From the NCBI RefSeq assembly GCF_024749045.1, contig NZ_CP087184.1, positions 4,216,001-4,280,000 of the forward strand: DNA of 64,000 bases, given 5' to 3'. Every line of letters begins with the position of its first letter. Positions within the stretch are counted from its first letter, which is position 1. The translations under genes and the position numbers were made by a program. This stretch comes from Pseudomonas sp. B21-028. GTDB taxonomy: Bacteria > Pseudomonadota > Gammaproteobacteria > Pseudomonadales > Pseudomonadaceae. Below, piece by piece: positions 36,473 through 46,029 of the stretch. A model generated the notes under the pieces. It was given only the letters and a program-made list of their open reading frames with translations. It ran no database searches and was not told the DNA's origin.

Positions 36473-37249
36473 ATGAAGATCCAGCAGATCCGCAACGCCA
36501 CGATCATCCTTGAATCCGGCCCGTATCGCGTGCTCGTCGATCCGATGCTGGCCGGCAAGGGCACGCTGCCGCCGCTGCGACTGTTCGGCGCCACCCAGCG
36601 TAATCCGCTGGTGGAACTGCCGGCCTCTACGGCAGAAAACCTGGAGAGCGTCACGCACTGCCTGATCACGCACTGCCAGAAAGGCCATTTCGATCATCTG
36701 GACCGTGCGGCCAAACGGTGGCTGAGGGAAAAACAGATTCCTGTCGTCTGCACGGCCCACGACGCCGGCTACCTCGCCAAACGCGGCTTGAATGTCCAGC
36801 CGCTCGCCAAGGACCCTGACCAGGCCAACGGGTTTCTCGGCGGTACCCTGCGCTCCGTCAGGTGCACCCACGGACGCGGCCTGGTGGGCAAGCTGATGGA
36901 GCACGGCGTCGGGTACCTGATCGAGCTCCCCGGCGAGCCCAGTGTCTACCTCACCGGCGATACCCTGCTCACCCCCACCGTGCGTGAGTTCGTGCTGCAC
37001 CATCAACCCCAGGTCAGCGTGGTTCCGGCAGGCGGCGCACGGTTCGATCTGGGCGGCGATATCATCATGGGGATTGAAGAAACCATCGAGTTCACCCGTT
37101 TGTCTCGCGGAACCGTGATCGCCAATCACCTCGAAGCCATCAGCCATTGTCCGACGACGCGAACAGCACTGCGCGACGCCGCGACAATGGCCGGGCTCGG
37201 AAGCCGGCTGCGGATACCCGAAGACGGCGAGACGCTGGCGTTCACTTAG
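36473..37249 (+). CDS. MBL-fold metallo-hydrolase, UlaG-like
   Basis: A 258-residue hydrolase of the metallo-beta-lactamase fold. Relative to the usual HxHxDH signature it reads THCQKGHFDHLD, so only part of the metal site matches, while YLTGDTLLT supplies the later Asp and VIANHLEA the last His. AAGGAA precedes the ATG at 36473. Its last bases overlap the stop of the convergent aldo/keto reductase gene by 4 bp. The substrate is unknown. Confidence 0.85.
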   Translation: MKIQQIRNATIILESGPYRVLVDPMLAGKGTLPPLRLFGATQRNPLVELPASTAENLESVTHCLITHCQKGHFDHLDRAAKRWLREKQIPVVCTAHDAGYLAKRGLNVQPLAKDPDQANGFLGGTLRSVRCTHGRGLVGKLMEHGVGYLIELPGEPSVYLTGDTLLTPTVREFVLHHQPQVSVVPAGGARFDLGGDIIMGIEETIEFTRLSRGTVIANHLEAISHCPTTRTALRDAATMAGLGSRLRIPEDGETLAFT

Positions 37250-38109
37250 GCCAATGCGTCCAGCTCGGCCAGCATGGGCGCCGGGATCCGCAGCTCGCTC
37301 GCTGTGAGGTTTTCCCGCAGGTGCACCACCGACGATGTACCGGGAATCAACAGCAGATTCGGCGCACGTTGCAACAGCCACGCCAGCGCAACGCACAGCG
37401 GTGACGCCTCCAGGCGCGCCGCGACGCTGGAGAGGGTCTGCGATTGCAACGGTGTGAAACCACCCAGGGGGAAGAACGGCACGTAGGCGATGCCCTGCCG
37501 ATTCAGGTCGGCGATCAGTGACTCGTCACCTCGATGGGTCAGGTTGTAGTGGTTCTGCACACACACCACGTTGGCGATGCCCTGGGCTTGCTTGACCTGC
37601 GCAGCCGTGACGTTGCTCAGCCCCAGGTGGCGGATGAGGCCCTGGTGTTGCAACTGCGCCAATGCGCTGAACGATTCCTCGATGGAGCCCTCCGTGGGTG
37701 CTTGCATGTTGCCCCAGGCCCGCAGGTTGACCACGTCCAATACGTCCACGCCCAGGTTGCGCAAGTTGTCGTGGACGGCGCGGGTCAACTCGGCGGGGCT
37801 CAGGGCGGGATTCCACGAGGCGTCGGCGCCACGGACGGCACCCACCTTGGTGACGATCACCAGATCGCTGGCATAAGGATGCAGTGCTTCGCGTATCAGA
37901 CGGTTGGTGACATGGGGGCCGTAGAAGTCAGCGGTATCGATATGATTGACCCCGGCCGCCAAGGCCTCACGCAAGACGGCGACGGCCGCTGCCGGGTCTT
38001 TCGGTGGCCCGAATACATGAGGCCCCGCCAGTTGCATCGCGCCATAGCCCATGCGATTGACCTTGCGGTCGCCCAGTAAAAAACTGCCTGCCTTGTCTAC
38101 CTTGCTCAT
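37246..38109 (-). CDS. Aldo/keto reductase
   Basis: A 287-residue NADPH-dependent oxidoreductase with the (beta/alpha)8 fold. Visible catalytic residues are Asp and Tyr in HIDTADFYGPHVTNRL, Lys in VIVTKVGAV and His in RHLGLSN. AAGGGG lies before the ATG. It is divergent from the LysR gene at 38210, with 100 bp between, and so is probably its target. The substrate is unknown. Confidence 0.92.
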   Translation of the reverse strand: MSKVDKAGSFLLGDRKVNRMGYGAMQLAGPHVFGPPKDPAAAVAVLREALAAGVNHIDTADFYGPHVTNRLIREALHPYASDLVIVTKVGAVRGADASWNPALSPAELTRAVHDNLRNLGVDVLDVVNLRAWGNMQAPTEGSIEESFSALAQLQHQGLIRHLGLSNVTAAQVKQAQGIANVVCVQNHYNLTHRGDESLIADLNRQGIAYVPFFPLGGFTPLQSQTLSSVAARLEASPLCVALAWLLQRAPNLLLIPGTSSVVHLRENLTASELRIPAPMLAELDALA

Positions 38110-38209
38110 CGCGTACCCCTTGGATTAATGCGTGAGCCGACTATAGGCGTTGACCACTCCACTGATAATCAGGTGCAATCCGCACAGGTTGTACGGCACA
38201 GGGAACACT

Positions 38210-39112
38210 ATGACGGATATCCAAGACCTGCTGTCCTTCGTGGCCGTGGTCAATGCAAAAGGGTTTCGCGAAGGCGCCCGGCTGAGCGGCAAATCCGCCT
38301 CCAGCCTCAGCGATGCCGTACGACGGCTGGAAGCCCGGCTCGGCGTGCGCCTGCTCAACCGCACCACCCGCAGCGTGGTGCCGACCGAGGCCGGCGCCCG
38401 ACTGATGGAGCGCATCGTGCCGGCCCTGGGTGAAGTCGAATCCGCGCTGGACGTGGTCAACGAGTTCCGTGACCGCCCTTCGGGCACCCTCAGGCTGAAT
38501 GTGCCGGTCAGTGCAGCGACGCTGGTATTGCCCTCGATCATCACTCCGTTTCTGCAAAGCTACCCCGACATTCGCCTGGAGATCATCACCGAAGAAAGCT
38601 TCGTCGACATGCTCGCGGCGGGGTGTGATGCCGGTATTCGCTACGATGATCGCCTCGAACAGGACATGATCGCCCTCCCCATCGGTCCACGCGTGCAGCG
38701 CTTCGCAACGGCCGCCTCGCCGGCCTACCTCCAGGCCAGGGGGCGCCCCGAACACCCTCGGGACCTGCTCCAGCACGCCTGCCTGCGGGGCAAGTTTCCC
38801 AGCGGGGCGATGCCACTCTGGGAGTATGAACGTGACGGCGAAACCGTCAGCGTGGACCCGGGCGGCCCCTTGGTTTTCCGCGTGGCGGGCGCGGTGGACC
38901 TGGCCGTAAAAGCCGCGCTGGATGGCTTGGGGGTGATCTACCTGTTCGAGGACTGGCTCAAGCCCTATCTGCACAGCGGGGCACTGGTGCCGGTGCTGGA
39001 ACCCTGGTGGCAGGGTTTCAGTGGGCCGTACCTCTACTACCCCGGCCGCCGCTACCTGCCCTCGCCGTTGCGGGCTTTTGTGGATTTCATCAATGCGAAT
39101 CGGGGTCACTGA
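38210..39112 (+). CDS. LysR family transcriptional regulator
   Basis: A 300-residue regulator, with a winged helix-turn-helix at residues 1-60 (FREGARLSGKSASSLSDAVRRLE) and a substrate-binding-like domain at about 88-295. AGGGAA precedes the ATG at 38210; a longer open frame reaches 38150 but lacks a binding site. It is divergent from the aldo/keto reductase gene, the usual arrangement for a LysR regulator and its target. Confidence 0.93.
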   Translation: MTDIQDLLSFVAVVNAKGFREGARLSGKSASSLSDAVRRLEARLGVRLLNRTTRSVVPTEAGARLMERIVPALGEVESALDVVNEFRDRPSGTLRLNVPVSAATLVLPSIITPFLQSYPDIRLEIITEESFVDMLAAGCDAGIRYDDRLEQDMIALPIGPRVQRFATAASPAYLQARGRPEHPRDLLQHACLRGKFPSGAMPLWEYERDGETVSVDPGGPLVFRVAGAVDLAVKAALDGLGVIYLFEDWLKPYLHSGALVPVLEPWWQGFSGPYLYYPGRRYLPSPLRAFVDFINANRGH

Positions 39113-39314
39113 CACTCCGTTGCACTGCTCATCCTGTTTCGCGCAAACGGCTACAGCCGCTCGTCTCTCCGTTCCGAAGATTTTCGAACCAAGCCCCCGC
39201 GCATGGCTCGGACCTAAATGACACCACTGAAATCAGTGATGACGCGCTTGAGCAGTCGAGACTCGAACGGCTAGCGCGACGGTCCGTTGCGTTTCGATTC
39301 CGGGAGTTTTCGCC

Positions 39315-39989
39315 ATGTGTGAGGGTTTTGTTCAACACGTTTCCGCAAAAGACGCCCTGGCCTATTTCGCCCAGCGAGACACCCCGGGCGGACGTTTCGA
39401 TACGAGCGTGACGCACCTGGACCTGTACAGGACGGTCCCCACCGGGCCACAAGAGCGGCACAGCCTGATCAAGCCGAACATGCAGGTCAGTGCCATTCGC
39501 CGTCGTGGCGGGCACCTGGAGTCCATCAAGGTTCGCTGGGGCTGGTCACCCATCTGGTCGGTGGGAACGATGCCTCCGCTGACGCATCTGCCGCTGCATC
39601 TGGTGATGCGCTCCAAGGTCTTTGATCCCATCAAGCGCGAAGGCCGCGTGCTGGTGCCCGTGGAGGGCTGGTACGACTCGCAAGCACCCGACTCGTCCCA
39701 GCTGCAACACTCCAGCTATACGACGTCCCGGCAATCGGCCCCGATTTTCCTGGCAGCCCTGGCCCAGGCCAGCGAAACCGCCTTGGGCTGCGACGGCCTG
39801 ACCCTGGTGACTTATGGCGATATTGCCAGCCAACAGCAGCGTGTACTGGCCTTGAGCGCAGACGACGCACTCCATTGGCTGGAGCCCGAGTTCGGATGGG
39901 AGCAGGCACAACAACTGGCCGAACGCCTGAACAGCGTGGAGCCGCACCTTGAACCGGCGATGACAGCCCAGGTCCCGGTCAACCTTTGA
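39315..39989 (+). CDS. Divergent SRAP (SOS response-associated peptidase) family protein
   Basis: A 224-residue protein related to HMCES/YedK, which bind abasic DNA covalently through Cys2. Cys2 is present (MCEGF) and the segments RWGWSPIWSVG and VPVEGWYDS correspond to the usual WGL.PSW and GFYEW. However the acidic residue of GFYEW is shifted to Asp and the His of the HxRMP motif is not recognisable (the region reads LVTYGDIASQQQRVLALS). It may have lost or changed its activity. GGGAG lies 9 bp before the ATG. It is transcribed with the NmrA gene, 20 bp downstream. Confidence 0.82.
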   Translation: MCEGFVQHVSAKDALAYFAQRDTPGGRFDTSVTHLDLYRTVPTGPQERHSLIKPNMQVSAIRRRGGHLESIKVRWGWSPIWSVGTMPPLTHLPLHLVMRSKVFDPIKREGRVLVPVEGWYDSQAPDSSQLQHSSYTTSRQSAPIFLAALAQASETALGCDGLTLVTYGDIASQQQRVLALSADDALHWLEPEFGWEQAQQLAERLNSVEPHLEPAMTAQVPVNL

Positions 39990-40009
39990 CCCTGGGCGGG
40001 AGGTGAAAC

Positions 40010-40876
40010 ATGTATGTGATCATGGGAGGGACGGGACATGTAGGCTCAGCCACCGTCCAGGCGCTGCTGGCCCAGGCAGCGCCGGTGATTGTCCTGACCC
40101 GCAACGCCGCCCATGGCGAGGAATGGCGCGCCAAAGGCGCTCGGATCGTCGAGGCGGATGCGCAGGATGTCGAATCGCTGCGGGCCGCCTTCCGACTCGG
40201 GCGCCGGGCTTTCATCCTCAACCCGCCAGCCCCTCCGAGTACCGACACCGATGCGGTGGAACGGCACACCGTGGCCAACATTCTCGCCGCGCTGGACGGC
40301 TCGGGCCTCGAGAAGATCGTCGCCCAATCCACCGCCGGAGCCCAACCCGGCGAGCGGCTTGGCGATCTCAGCGTCTTGTGGGGGCTGGAGGAAGGGTTGC
40401 GCAATCAATCGATCCCGGCGGCAATCAATCGCGCCGTTTACTACATGAGCAACTGGGACGGCCTGCTCGACACCGTTCGCACCACAGGCAAGCTGCCCAC
40501 CTTGATTCCCGCCGACCTGGCGCTGCCTATGGTTGCCCCCCGGGACATGGGCGAAATGGCAGCGGCGAGGCTGTTGTCGCCGCTGACCGATACTGGCGTT
40601 CGTTATGTGCAAGGGCCTCGCCTGTATTCACCCAACGATGTTGCGCAGGCTTTTTCCCAGGCGCTCGGTCGGCCGGTCGAGGTACAGGTGATACCGAGGG
40701 ATCGTTGGGAAGAGGCCTTCCTGGACCTCGGCTTCAGCCCTGCCGCCGCGCAATCCTATACCCGGATGACCGAGGTGAGCGTCGACAGTGGCTTCGAGAT
40801 TGTCGAGGATGGGCTGCGCGGCACCACCACGATTGAAGCCTACATCCGGGCGCTGGTGCGAAACGAGGATAGATAA
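40010..40876 (+). CDS. NmrA-like NAD(P)-binding protein
   Basis: A 288-residue atypical short-chain dehydrogenase. The Rossmann motif GGTGHVG lies at residues 6-12. There is no YxxxK catalytic pair, as usual in the NmrA/HSCARG group, whose members act as redox sensors or as quinone or ether reductases. GGGAGGTG precedes the ATG. It follows the SRAP gene closely and is followed by the RidA gene. Confidence 0.88.
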   Translation: MYVIMGGTGHVGSATVQALLAQAAPVIVLTRNAAHGEEWRAKGARIVEADAQDVESLRAAFRLGRRAFILNPPAPPSTDTDAVERHTVANILAALDGSGLEKIVAQSTAGAQPGERLGDLSVLWGLEEGLRNQSIPAAINRAVYYMSNWDGLLDTVRTTGKLPTLIPADLALPMVAPRDMGEMAAARLLSPLTDTGVRYVQGPRLYSPNDVAQAFSQALGRPVEVQVIPRDRWEEAFLDLGFSPAAAQSYTRMTEVSVDSGFEIVEDGLRGTTTIEAYIRALVRNEDR

Positions 40877-40943
40877 GGAAACCGGGAACGGCGCACCAAT
40901 GGACGGTAGACTGCGTCTTTTTCCTTCCTGCATGAGGCACCGC

Positions 40944-41324
40944 ATGGCTAATCCAGACATCACGTTCACTCCCGACCCGGATGCGGACTCCATCTCTTCC
41001 GACGTCGCCGGCTTCGGCGGCCTGCTGGTCACCACCCAGATCCCGACCCGCGCCGACGGCAGCCTGGAACTGGGCGACATCACCCTGCAGAGCGAATGCA
41101 CCTTGCAAGCGCTCAAGACTGCACTGGAGGGCGCCGGCAGTTCCCTGGACCGGGTCATGCACCTGACCATCTACCTCACCGACATGACCGAACGCGCAGC
41201 CTTCAACGAAGTGTACAAACGCTTCTTCGCCAAACCCTGGCCGGTCCGCGCCGCGATCGGCGTAGCGGCATTGGGGGTCGAGGGCATGCGAGTGGAAGTC
41301 ACGGCGATGGCGGCCAAGGGCTGA
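40944..41324 (+). CDS. RidA-family protein
   Basis: A 126-residue Rid protein that keeps the catalytic arginine (WPVRAAIGVAALG) used by RidA to hydrolyse 2-aminoacrylate and similar imines; it may protect PLP enzymes. GAGG precedes the ATG at 40944; an in-frame ATG at 40932 overlaps that site. It is the second Rid protein in the window and, unlike the one at 27897, looks catalytically competent. A REP array begins 47 bp after its stop. Confidence 0.88.
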   Translation: MANPDITFTPDPDADSISSDVAGFGGLLVTTQIPTRADGSLELGDITLQSECTLQALKTALEGAGSSLDRVMHLTIYLTDMTERAAFNEVYKRFFAKPWPVRAAIGVAALGVEGMRVEVTAMAAKG

Positions 41325-41370
41325 AGAGTTCACAGCACGCTTGCTTACAGAGATGTTGGCTGTGCCGACG

Positions 41371-41866
41371 TCATCGCGAGCAGGCTCGCTCCCACAGTTT
41401 TTTTCCCGGCGTTCACAGATCCGACGTACACCACAAATCCTCTGTGGGAGCGGGCTTGCTCGCGAAAGCGGCGGGTCTGCTTGCAGTGATGTTGACTGCG
41501 AAGCCGCCATCGCGAGCAAGCCCGCTCCCACAGTTTCCTCCGGCGCCCACAGATCCAACGTACACCACAAATCCCCTGTGGGAGCGGGCTTGCTCGCGAA
41601 AGCAGTGGGTCAGTTTGAAGTGATGTTGACTGCGAAGCCGTCATCGCGAGCAGGCTCGCTCCCACAGTTTTTCCCGGCGTTCACAGATCCGACGTACACC
41701 ACAATCCCCTGTGGGAGCGGGCTTGCTCGCGAAAGCGGCGGGTCTGCTTGCAGTGATGTTGACTGCGAAGCCGCCATCGCGAGCAAGCCCGCTCCCACAG
41801 TTTCCTCCGGCGCCCACAGATCCAACGTACACCACAAATCCCCTGTGGGAGCGAGCCTGCTCGCGA
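41371..41866. repeat. Tandem REP/BIME array with alternating units
   Basis: Four units start at 41371, 41507, 41641 and 41774, about 133-136 bp apart. Two spacer types alternate as A-B-A-B (A: CCCGGCGTTCACAGATCCGA; B: CTCCGGCGCCCACAGATCCA), so the array grew by duplication of a two-unit block of about 270 bp. Each unit pairs two opposite REP palindromes; stems alternate between GCGAGC/GCTCGC and GCGGGC/GCCCGC forms. Open frames over it are not genes. Confidence 0.95.
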
Positions 41867-41905
41867 TAGCGGTGGGTCAGCTTGCAGTGATGCTTGGTGC
41901 TGCAT

Positions 41906-43336
41906 TCACCTGTGCCTAAACCACTGCAGGAATCGGTTTCTCTTGGGTTCCACGGCTTTCTGCATGACCACCGTCTCGCGGATTTCCTCGCGCTGGCCCT
42001 GCAGGTTGCTCAAGGCCGCTTTCAACTCGCCGAGGTGCACCAGTTCCCGGCACAGGGCGGTTTTTTCTATGCGGAACAACCGCCCGCTGGTAATGCCGCG
42101 GAATTCGCCTCGCGATGGATTGTCGGCCAGGATCCCCTCCTCACCGAGGATTTCCCCTGGCCCCATGCGTCCGGCCTCGACCATTTTCTCGCCGTCATGG
42201 ATCGAGACGGAAACCACCCCGCTACTGATGACCATCAGGCAATCGGCAACCTCGCCGAATGCCAGGATCACCTCATCGGCCTGGTAATCGACCGGGACCA
42301 TGTCATCGGCGAGACGTGCGCGCTCGTCGCCATCCAGCGCGCGGAAAATACGCACGTCCTCCAGCAACTGACGCTGGCGGCTCCAGGGCTCAGCGTCCAG
42401 CCCACTGCCCCAGATGACGCCGGAGGCTTCGAGGTGGCGGTGGGCGAGGTCGAACATCAGGTTGCAGACTTCGGTCTTGTGCCTGGCAGACGCGACGAAG
42501 CCCTTGAGCTCATATTCGGTGTATTCCAGATGGGAAGCCTTGACCGAGGCCTTGGCGGAGAACGCCGGCAGTAACGCCCGGGTGCCATGCAAGGCTTTTT
42601 CCAGGGCATCGATGACGCGACGCGGGCGCACGTGGCTGGGCACGGCGATGCAGACGCTGACGCCGTGGGCGTCCCCTGGCCGGCTGAAATTGAGCAGGCG
42701 CGCCTTGGCCGCCAGAGAGTTGGGCACCACGGCCATGCCCCCCATGTCGGTCATCAGGTGAGTGGAGCGCCAATCGATCTCCACCACCCGGCCCTTGATG
42801 CCGTCGATGGAGATCCAGTCATCGATCTGATAAGGCTTGGTGGTGTTGAGCACGATGCCGGAAAACATATCGCTGAGGGTGCTCTGCAACGCCAGGCCCA
42901 CGACGATCGCCATGGCTCCGGAGGTCGCCAGCAACCCTTTGACCGGCAACTGCAAGACATACGCCGCGGCGCCGATGATACCGATCAGGAAAATGACCGC
43001 GCCCATCAGGTCCTGGAACAAACGCGCGCTGTGGCCAACCCGGGACAACAGACCGTTCCCCAGCACTACGGTCAGTGTCCTGGCCGCGAACAACCACCAG
43101 CCAATTCCTAGCACCGTGCCCATCAGGTTCAGGATCGCATCGTCGGGCCATAGCGGTGGTTGCAACGGGCTGATGCCGGCTGCGGTCATGACCCCGCAGA
43201 ACATCACGAAGACGCCGATACGTGCGCACATCCGCAGATGACGTCGCGAAGCGCCGATGAACTGCCACAGCGCCAGGTCGATCAGGATCAGAATGACGCC
43301 ACAGACCAGCGGATGATGTTGCGCAAACGTGATCAT
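41906..43336 (-). CDS. MscS-like channel with cyclic nucleotide-binding domain
   Basis: A 476-residue inner-membrane protein. Four or more transmembrane helices (about 1-150) lead to the MscS pore and beta domain (about 155-290; GLALQSTLSDMFSGIVL and DDWISIDGIKGRVVEIDWRST). A C-terminal cyclic-nucleotide-binding domain follows (about 340-450; LMVISSGVVSVSI and GPGEILGEEGILADNPSRGE). This matches the bCNG group, where cyclic nucleotides may gate ion flow. AGGAGG lies 6 bp before the ATG at 43336, which fixes the start. Confidence 0.9.
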   Translation of the reverse strand: MITFAQHHPLVCGVILILIDLALWQFIGASRRHLRMCARIGVFVMFCGVMTAAGISPLQPPLWPDDAILNLMGTVLGIGWWLFAARTLTVVLGNGLLSRVGHSARLFQDLMGAVIFLIGIIGAAAYVLQLPVKGLLATSGAMAIVVGLALQSTLSDMFSGIVLNTTKPYQIDDWISIDGIKGRVVEIDWRSTHLMTDMGGMAVVPNSLAAKARLLNFSRPGDAHGVSVCIAVPSHVRPRRVIDALEKALHGTRALLPAFSAKASVKASHLEYTEYELKGFVASARHKTEVCNLMFDLAHRHLEASGVIWGSGLDAEPWSRQRQLLEDVRIFRALDGDERARLADDMVPVDYQADEVILAFGEVADCLMVISSGVVSVSIHDGEKMVEAGRMGPGEILGEEGILADNPSRGEFRGITSGRLFRIEKTALCRELVHLGELKAALSNLQGQREEIRETVVMQKAVEPKRNRFLQWFRHR

Positions 43337-43561
43337 GACGGACCTCCTCGGCGCGTGACCGGATGCACTGGTCATGCACTGTAAAGGACCGGCTCACGGA
43401 GGGGCATTTCTACATCGGTGCTAGCGGTTCATACCTGGGTATGAGCGACGAACATGCAGCCATGTCCCAAATGCGCGTTTTGCGGGCAAACAGTCATTTA
43501 CGCACCTGGCCCAGGCCACTCCATCCGTCTAAAGTGGGCGTTTTTCCCTTGCGGTGTTTTC

Positions 43562-44119
43562 ATGAATCTCTGGTTCCGACTGTTGCTGATGCTGTTTCGT
43601 CGTCCCTGGCGCAAGCCGACGGCCCCTCTGGGCACCACCGTGGTGCGCATGCGCGTATGGCCACTGGACCTGGACCTCAACCGCCATGTCACCAACGGCC
43701 GCTACTTCACCTTGGCTGACGTAGGCCGCATGGATTTCGTGCTGCGCAGCGGCGCCTACAAAGTAGCGCTGCGCAACCGGGCGGTGCCTATCGTGGGGGA
43801 TGTCTGGGGCAAGTTCCGGAGGGAATTGAAACTGTTCGAAGCGTTCGAGGTGCATACCCGGATACTGGGCTGGGATGAAAAGTGGACGTTCATGGAGCAC
43901 CGTTTCATGAGCCGGGGACGCGTGGTCGGGGTGGTGATCATGCGTGGCCTGTTCCGCTCGGCTAAAGGCACGGTGGCACCGGGTGAATTTGTCCGCGAGC
44001 TGGGGCTGGCCGAACGGTCGCCGGCCATGGCGCAATGGCTGACGAGCTGGTCGCAAAGCTGCGATGACTTGAGCCTCGAGCTTCGACTGGAAGAAGGCGC
44101 ACGCACCGACGCACGCTAA
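43562..44119 (+). CDS. Hotdog-fold acyl-CoA thioesterase
   Basis: A 185-residue thioesterase-like protein. A short hydrophobic N-terminal segment (LWFRLLLMLF) precedes the hotdog fold, with DLDLNRHVTNGRYFTLADVG as the family signature containing the catalytic Asp. It resembles the THEM6/4-hydroxybenzoyl-CoA thioesterase group. The ATG at 43562 has only a weak GCGGTG site; an open frame reaches 43454 but its N-terminus looks non-coding. It precedes lactate permease by about 90 bp. Confidence 0.85.
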   Translation: MNLWFRLLLMLFRRPWRKPTAPLGTTVVRMRVWPLDLDLNRHVTNGRYFTLADVGRMDFVLRSGAYKVALRNRAVPIVGDVWGKFRRELKLFEAFEVHTRILGWDEKWTFMEHRFMSRGRVVGVVIMRGLFRSAKGTVAPGEFVRELGLAERSPAMAQWLTSWSQSCDDLSLELRLEEGARTDAR

Positions 44120-44208
44120 CCGTCAGCCCCTGCCCGATCCCCGCCTATACTCTTCTGCCAATCCCCCCTGGGGCCTGCACTTCCAACAATAAAAAGCAGA
44201 GGTGGAAC

Positions 44209-45972
44209 ATGGTCTGGCAACAAGTCTACGATCCCTTCGGTAATGCGGTGCTGTCGACGTTCCTGGCGGCGGTCCCGGTGGTGGTGATGTTGGCGTCCCT
44301 GGCGTTCTTTCATATCAAGGCACACCTGGCGGCGTTGCTGGCCCTGGCGTCGGCCCTGCTGATCGCGATTTTCGCCTTCGGCATGCCGGCCGACATGGCC
44401 GGTTCGGCGGCGCTCTACGGGGCGGCCAACGGGTTGCTGCCCATTGGCTGGATTGTCCTCAACATTATCTTCCTGCATCGGCTGACCACCGAAAACGGTT
44501 CGTTCAAAGTCCTGCAGGATTCCCTGGCACGCATCACCGATGACCGGCGCCTGCAATTGCTGCTGATCGCCTTCTGCTTCGGTGCGTTCTTCGAGGGCGC
44601 GGCAGGCTTCGGTACGCCGGTGGCGGTGACCGGGGCGATCCTGATCGGGCTGGGTTTTTCACCGCTGGCCGCCTCGGGCCTGGCGTTGATCGCCAACACC
44701 GCGCCGGTGGCGTTCGGCGCCTTGGGCACCCCTGTCATCACCCTGGCCAAGGTCACCGGGCTGGATGAAATGGAACTGTCGATGATGGTGGGCCGGCAGT
44801 TGCCGTTCTTTTCGGTGATCGTGCCGTTCTGGCTGATCTGGGCCTTTGCCGGTTGGCGCAAGATGCTGGAGGTCTGGCCGGCGATCCTGGTGGCCGGCGT
44901 CAGCTTCGCCATCCCGCAATTCGTGGTCTCCAACTACCATGGGCCGATGCTGGTGGATGTGATTGCCGCGCTGATTTCCATGGCCTGTCTTACCGGGTTC
45001 CTCAAGGTCTGGAAACCGGCCACGGTGCATACCTCCGCAGCGTTGTCGGGGCGCCACGACGATTCGAAGATCGATGCCAGCGAAGAACAGCAGCCGGTGA
45101 CCGGCACGGCGTTTTCCAGTGACAGCCGACCGGCGGTGCTGCGGGCCTGGATGCCGTGGATCATCCTCACGGTGTTCGTGTTCGCCTGGGGTACCCAGGG
45201 CTTCAAGAACCTGTTCGATACCCGCCCGGCGATCGACCCACAGACCCAGTCGGCCAGACTCGACCCCCAAGGCAAGCCGATGCGCGAGGCGAATCCACTG
45301 TTCTCGCCCACGGTGACCTTCAGCACCCTGCACCAGCAGATCGAGAAAGTCCCGCCCGTGGTGCCGCAGCCTAAAACCGAGGAAGCGATCTACAAGTTCA
45401 ACTGGTTCACCGCTACCGGCAGCGGCATCTTCCTGGCGGCGATCCTCGGTGGGTTGCTGATGGGCTACTCGATCCCGCAGCTGCTGCGCCAGTACCTGCG
45501 AACGTTGTGGGTGGTGCGTTACTCACTGATCACCATCGTGGCGATGCTCGCGCTGGGGTTCCTGACACGCTATTCGGGCCTGGACGCCACCATGGGCCTG
45601 GCCTTCGCCGCCACGGGCATTTTCTACCCCATGTTCGGCACCCTGCTGGGCTGGCTCGGCGTGGCACTGACCGGCTCGGACACCGCCTCCAACGTGCTGT
45701 TCGGCGGCCTGCAACGGGTGACTTCGGAGCAGTTGGGCCTGAGCCCGGTGTTGATGGCCGCCGCCAACAGTTCCGGCGGGGTCATGGGCAAGATGGTCGA
45801 TGCCCAGTCGATCGTGGTCGCCTCCACCGCCACCCGTTGGTATGGCCATGAAGGGGAAATCCTGCGCTACGTGTTTTTCCACTCGGTGGTGCTGGCGATC
45901 CTGGTGGGCGGGCTGGTAACGCTGCAGGCGTATGTCGAGCCGTTCAGTCGCATGGTGGTCGGAGGGCATTGA
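44209..45972 (+). CDS. lldP: L-lactate permease
   Basis: A 587-residue transporter of the LctP family with about 12-14 transmembrane helices, importing L-lactate, D-lactate or glycolate with protons. Family stretches include WIVLNIIFLHRLTTENGSF, FFEGAAGFGTPVAVTGAIL and GVALTGSDTASNVLFGGLQ. AGAGGTGG precedes the ATG. No lactate dehydrogenase gene is adjacent. A symmetric hairpin follows its stop. Confidence 0.95.
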   Translation: MVWQQVYDPFGNAVLSTFLAAVPVVVMLASLAFFHIKAHLAALLALASALLIAIFAFGMPADMAGSAALYGAANGLLPIGWIVLNIIFLHRLTTENGSFKVLQDSLARITDDRRLQLLLIAFCFGAFFEGAAGFGTPVAVTGAILIGLGFSPLAASGLALIANTAPVAFGALGTPVITLAKVTGLDEMELSMMVGRQLPFFSVIVPFWLIWAFAGWRKMLEVWPAILVAGVSFAIPQFVVSNYHGPMLVDVIAALISMACLTGFLKVWKPATVHTSAALSGRHDDSKIDASEEQQPVTGTAFSSDSRPAVLRAWMPWIILTVFVFAWGTQGFKNLFDTRPAIDPQTQSARLDPQGKPMREANPLFSPTVTFSTLHQQIEKVPPVVPQPKTEEAIYKFNWFTATGSGIFLAAILGGLLMGYSIPQLLRQYLRTLWVVRYSLITIVAMLALGFLTRYSGLDATMGLAFAATGIFYPMFGTLLGWLGVALTGSDTASNVLFGGLQRVTSEQLGLSPVLMAAANSSGGVMGKMVDAQSIVVASTATRWYGHEGEILRYVFFHSVVLAILVGGLVTLQAYVEPFSRMVVGGH

Positions 45973-45982
45973 CGGGCACGTC

Positions 45983-46021
45983 TACCGATCATTCCCGCGC
46001 TCTGCGTGGGAATGATCGGTA
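45983..46021. terminator. Symmetric hairpin between lldP and the lipoprotein gene
   Basis: TACCGATCATTCCC and its perfect complement GGGAATGATCGGTA frame a short GC-rich centre (GCGCTCTGCGT) that can extend the stem. It lies between two convergent genes and can serve both strands. The core resembles a common Pseudomonas intergenic repeat. Confidence 0.75.
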
Positions 46022-46029
46022 GGGATGTC

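Noticed and set aside
36422..37396. A 324-codon minus-strand open frame over the MBL gene
   Set aside because: Antisense to a well-supported hydrolase gene, with no recognisable motif.
38141..39115. A 324-codon minus-strand frame over the second LysR gene
   Set aside because: It is the complement of a complete LysR gene with clear helix-turn-helix and effector domain.
41341..41919. Open frames of up to 192 codons on both strands
   Set aside because: They are translations of the REP array at 41371-41866, again with repeating peptides.
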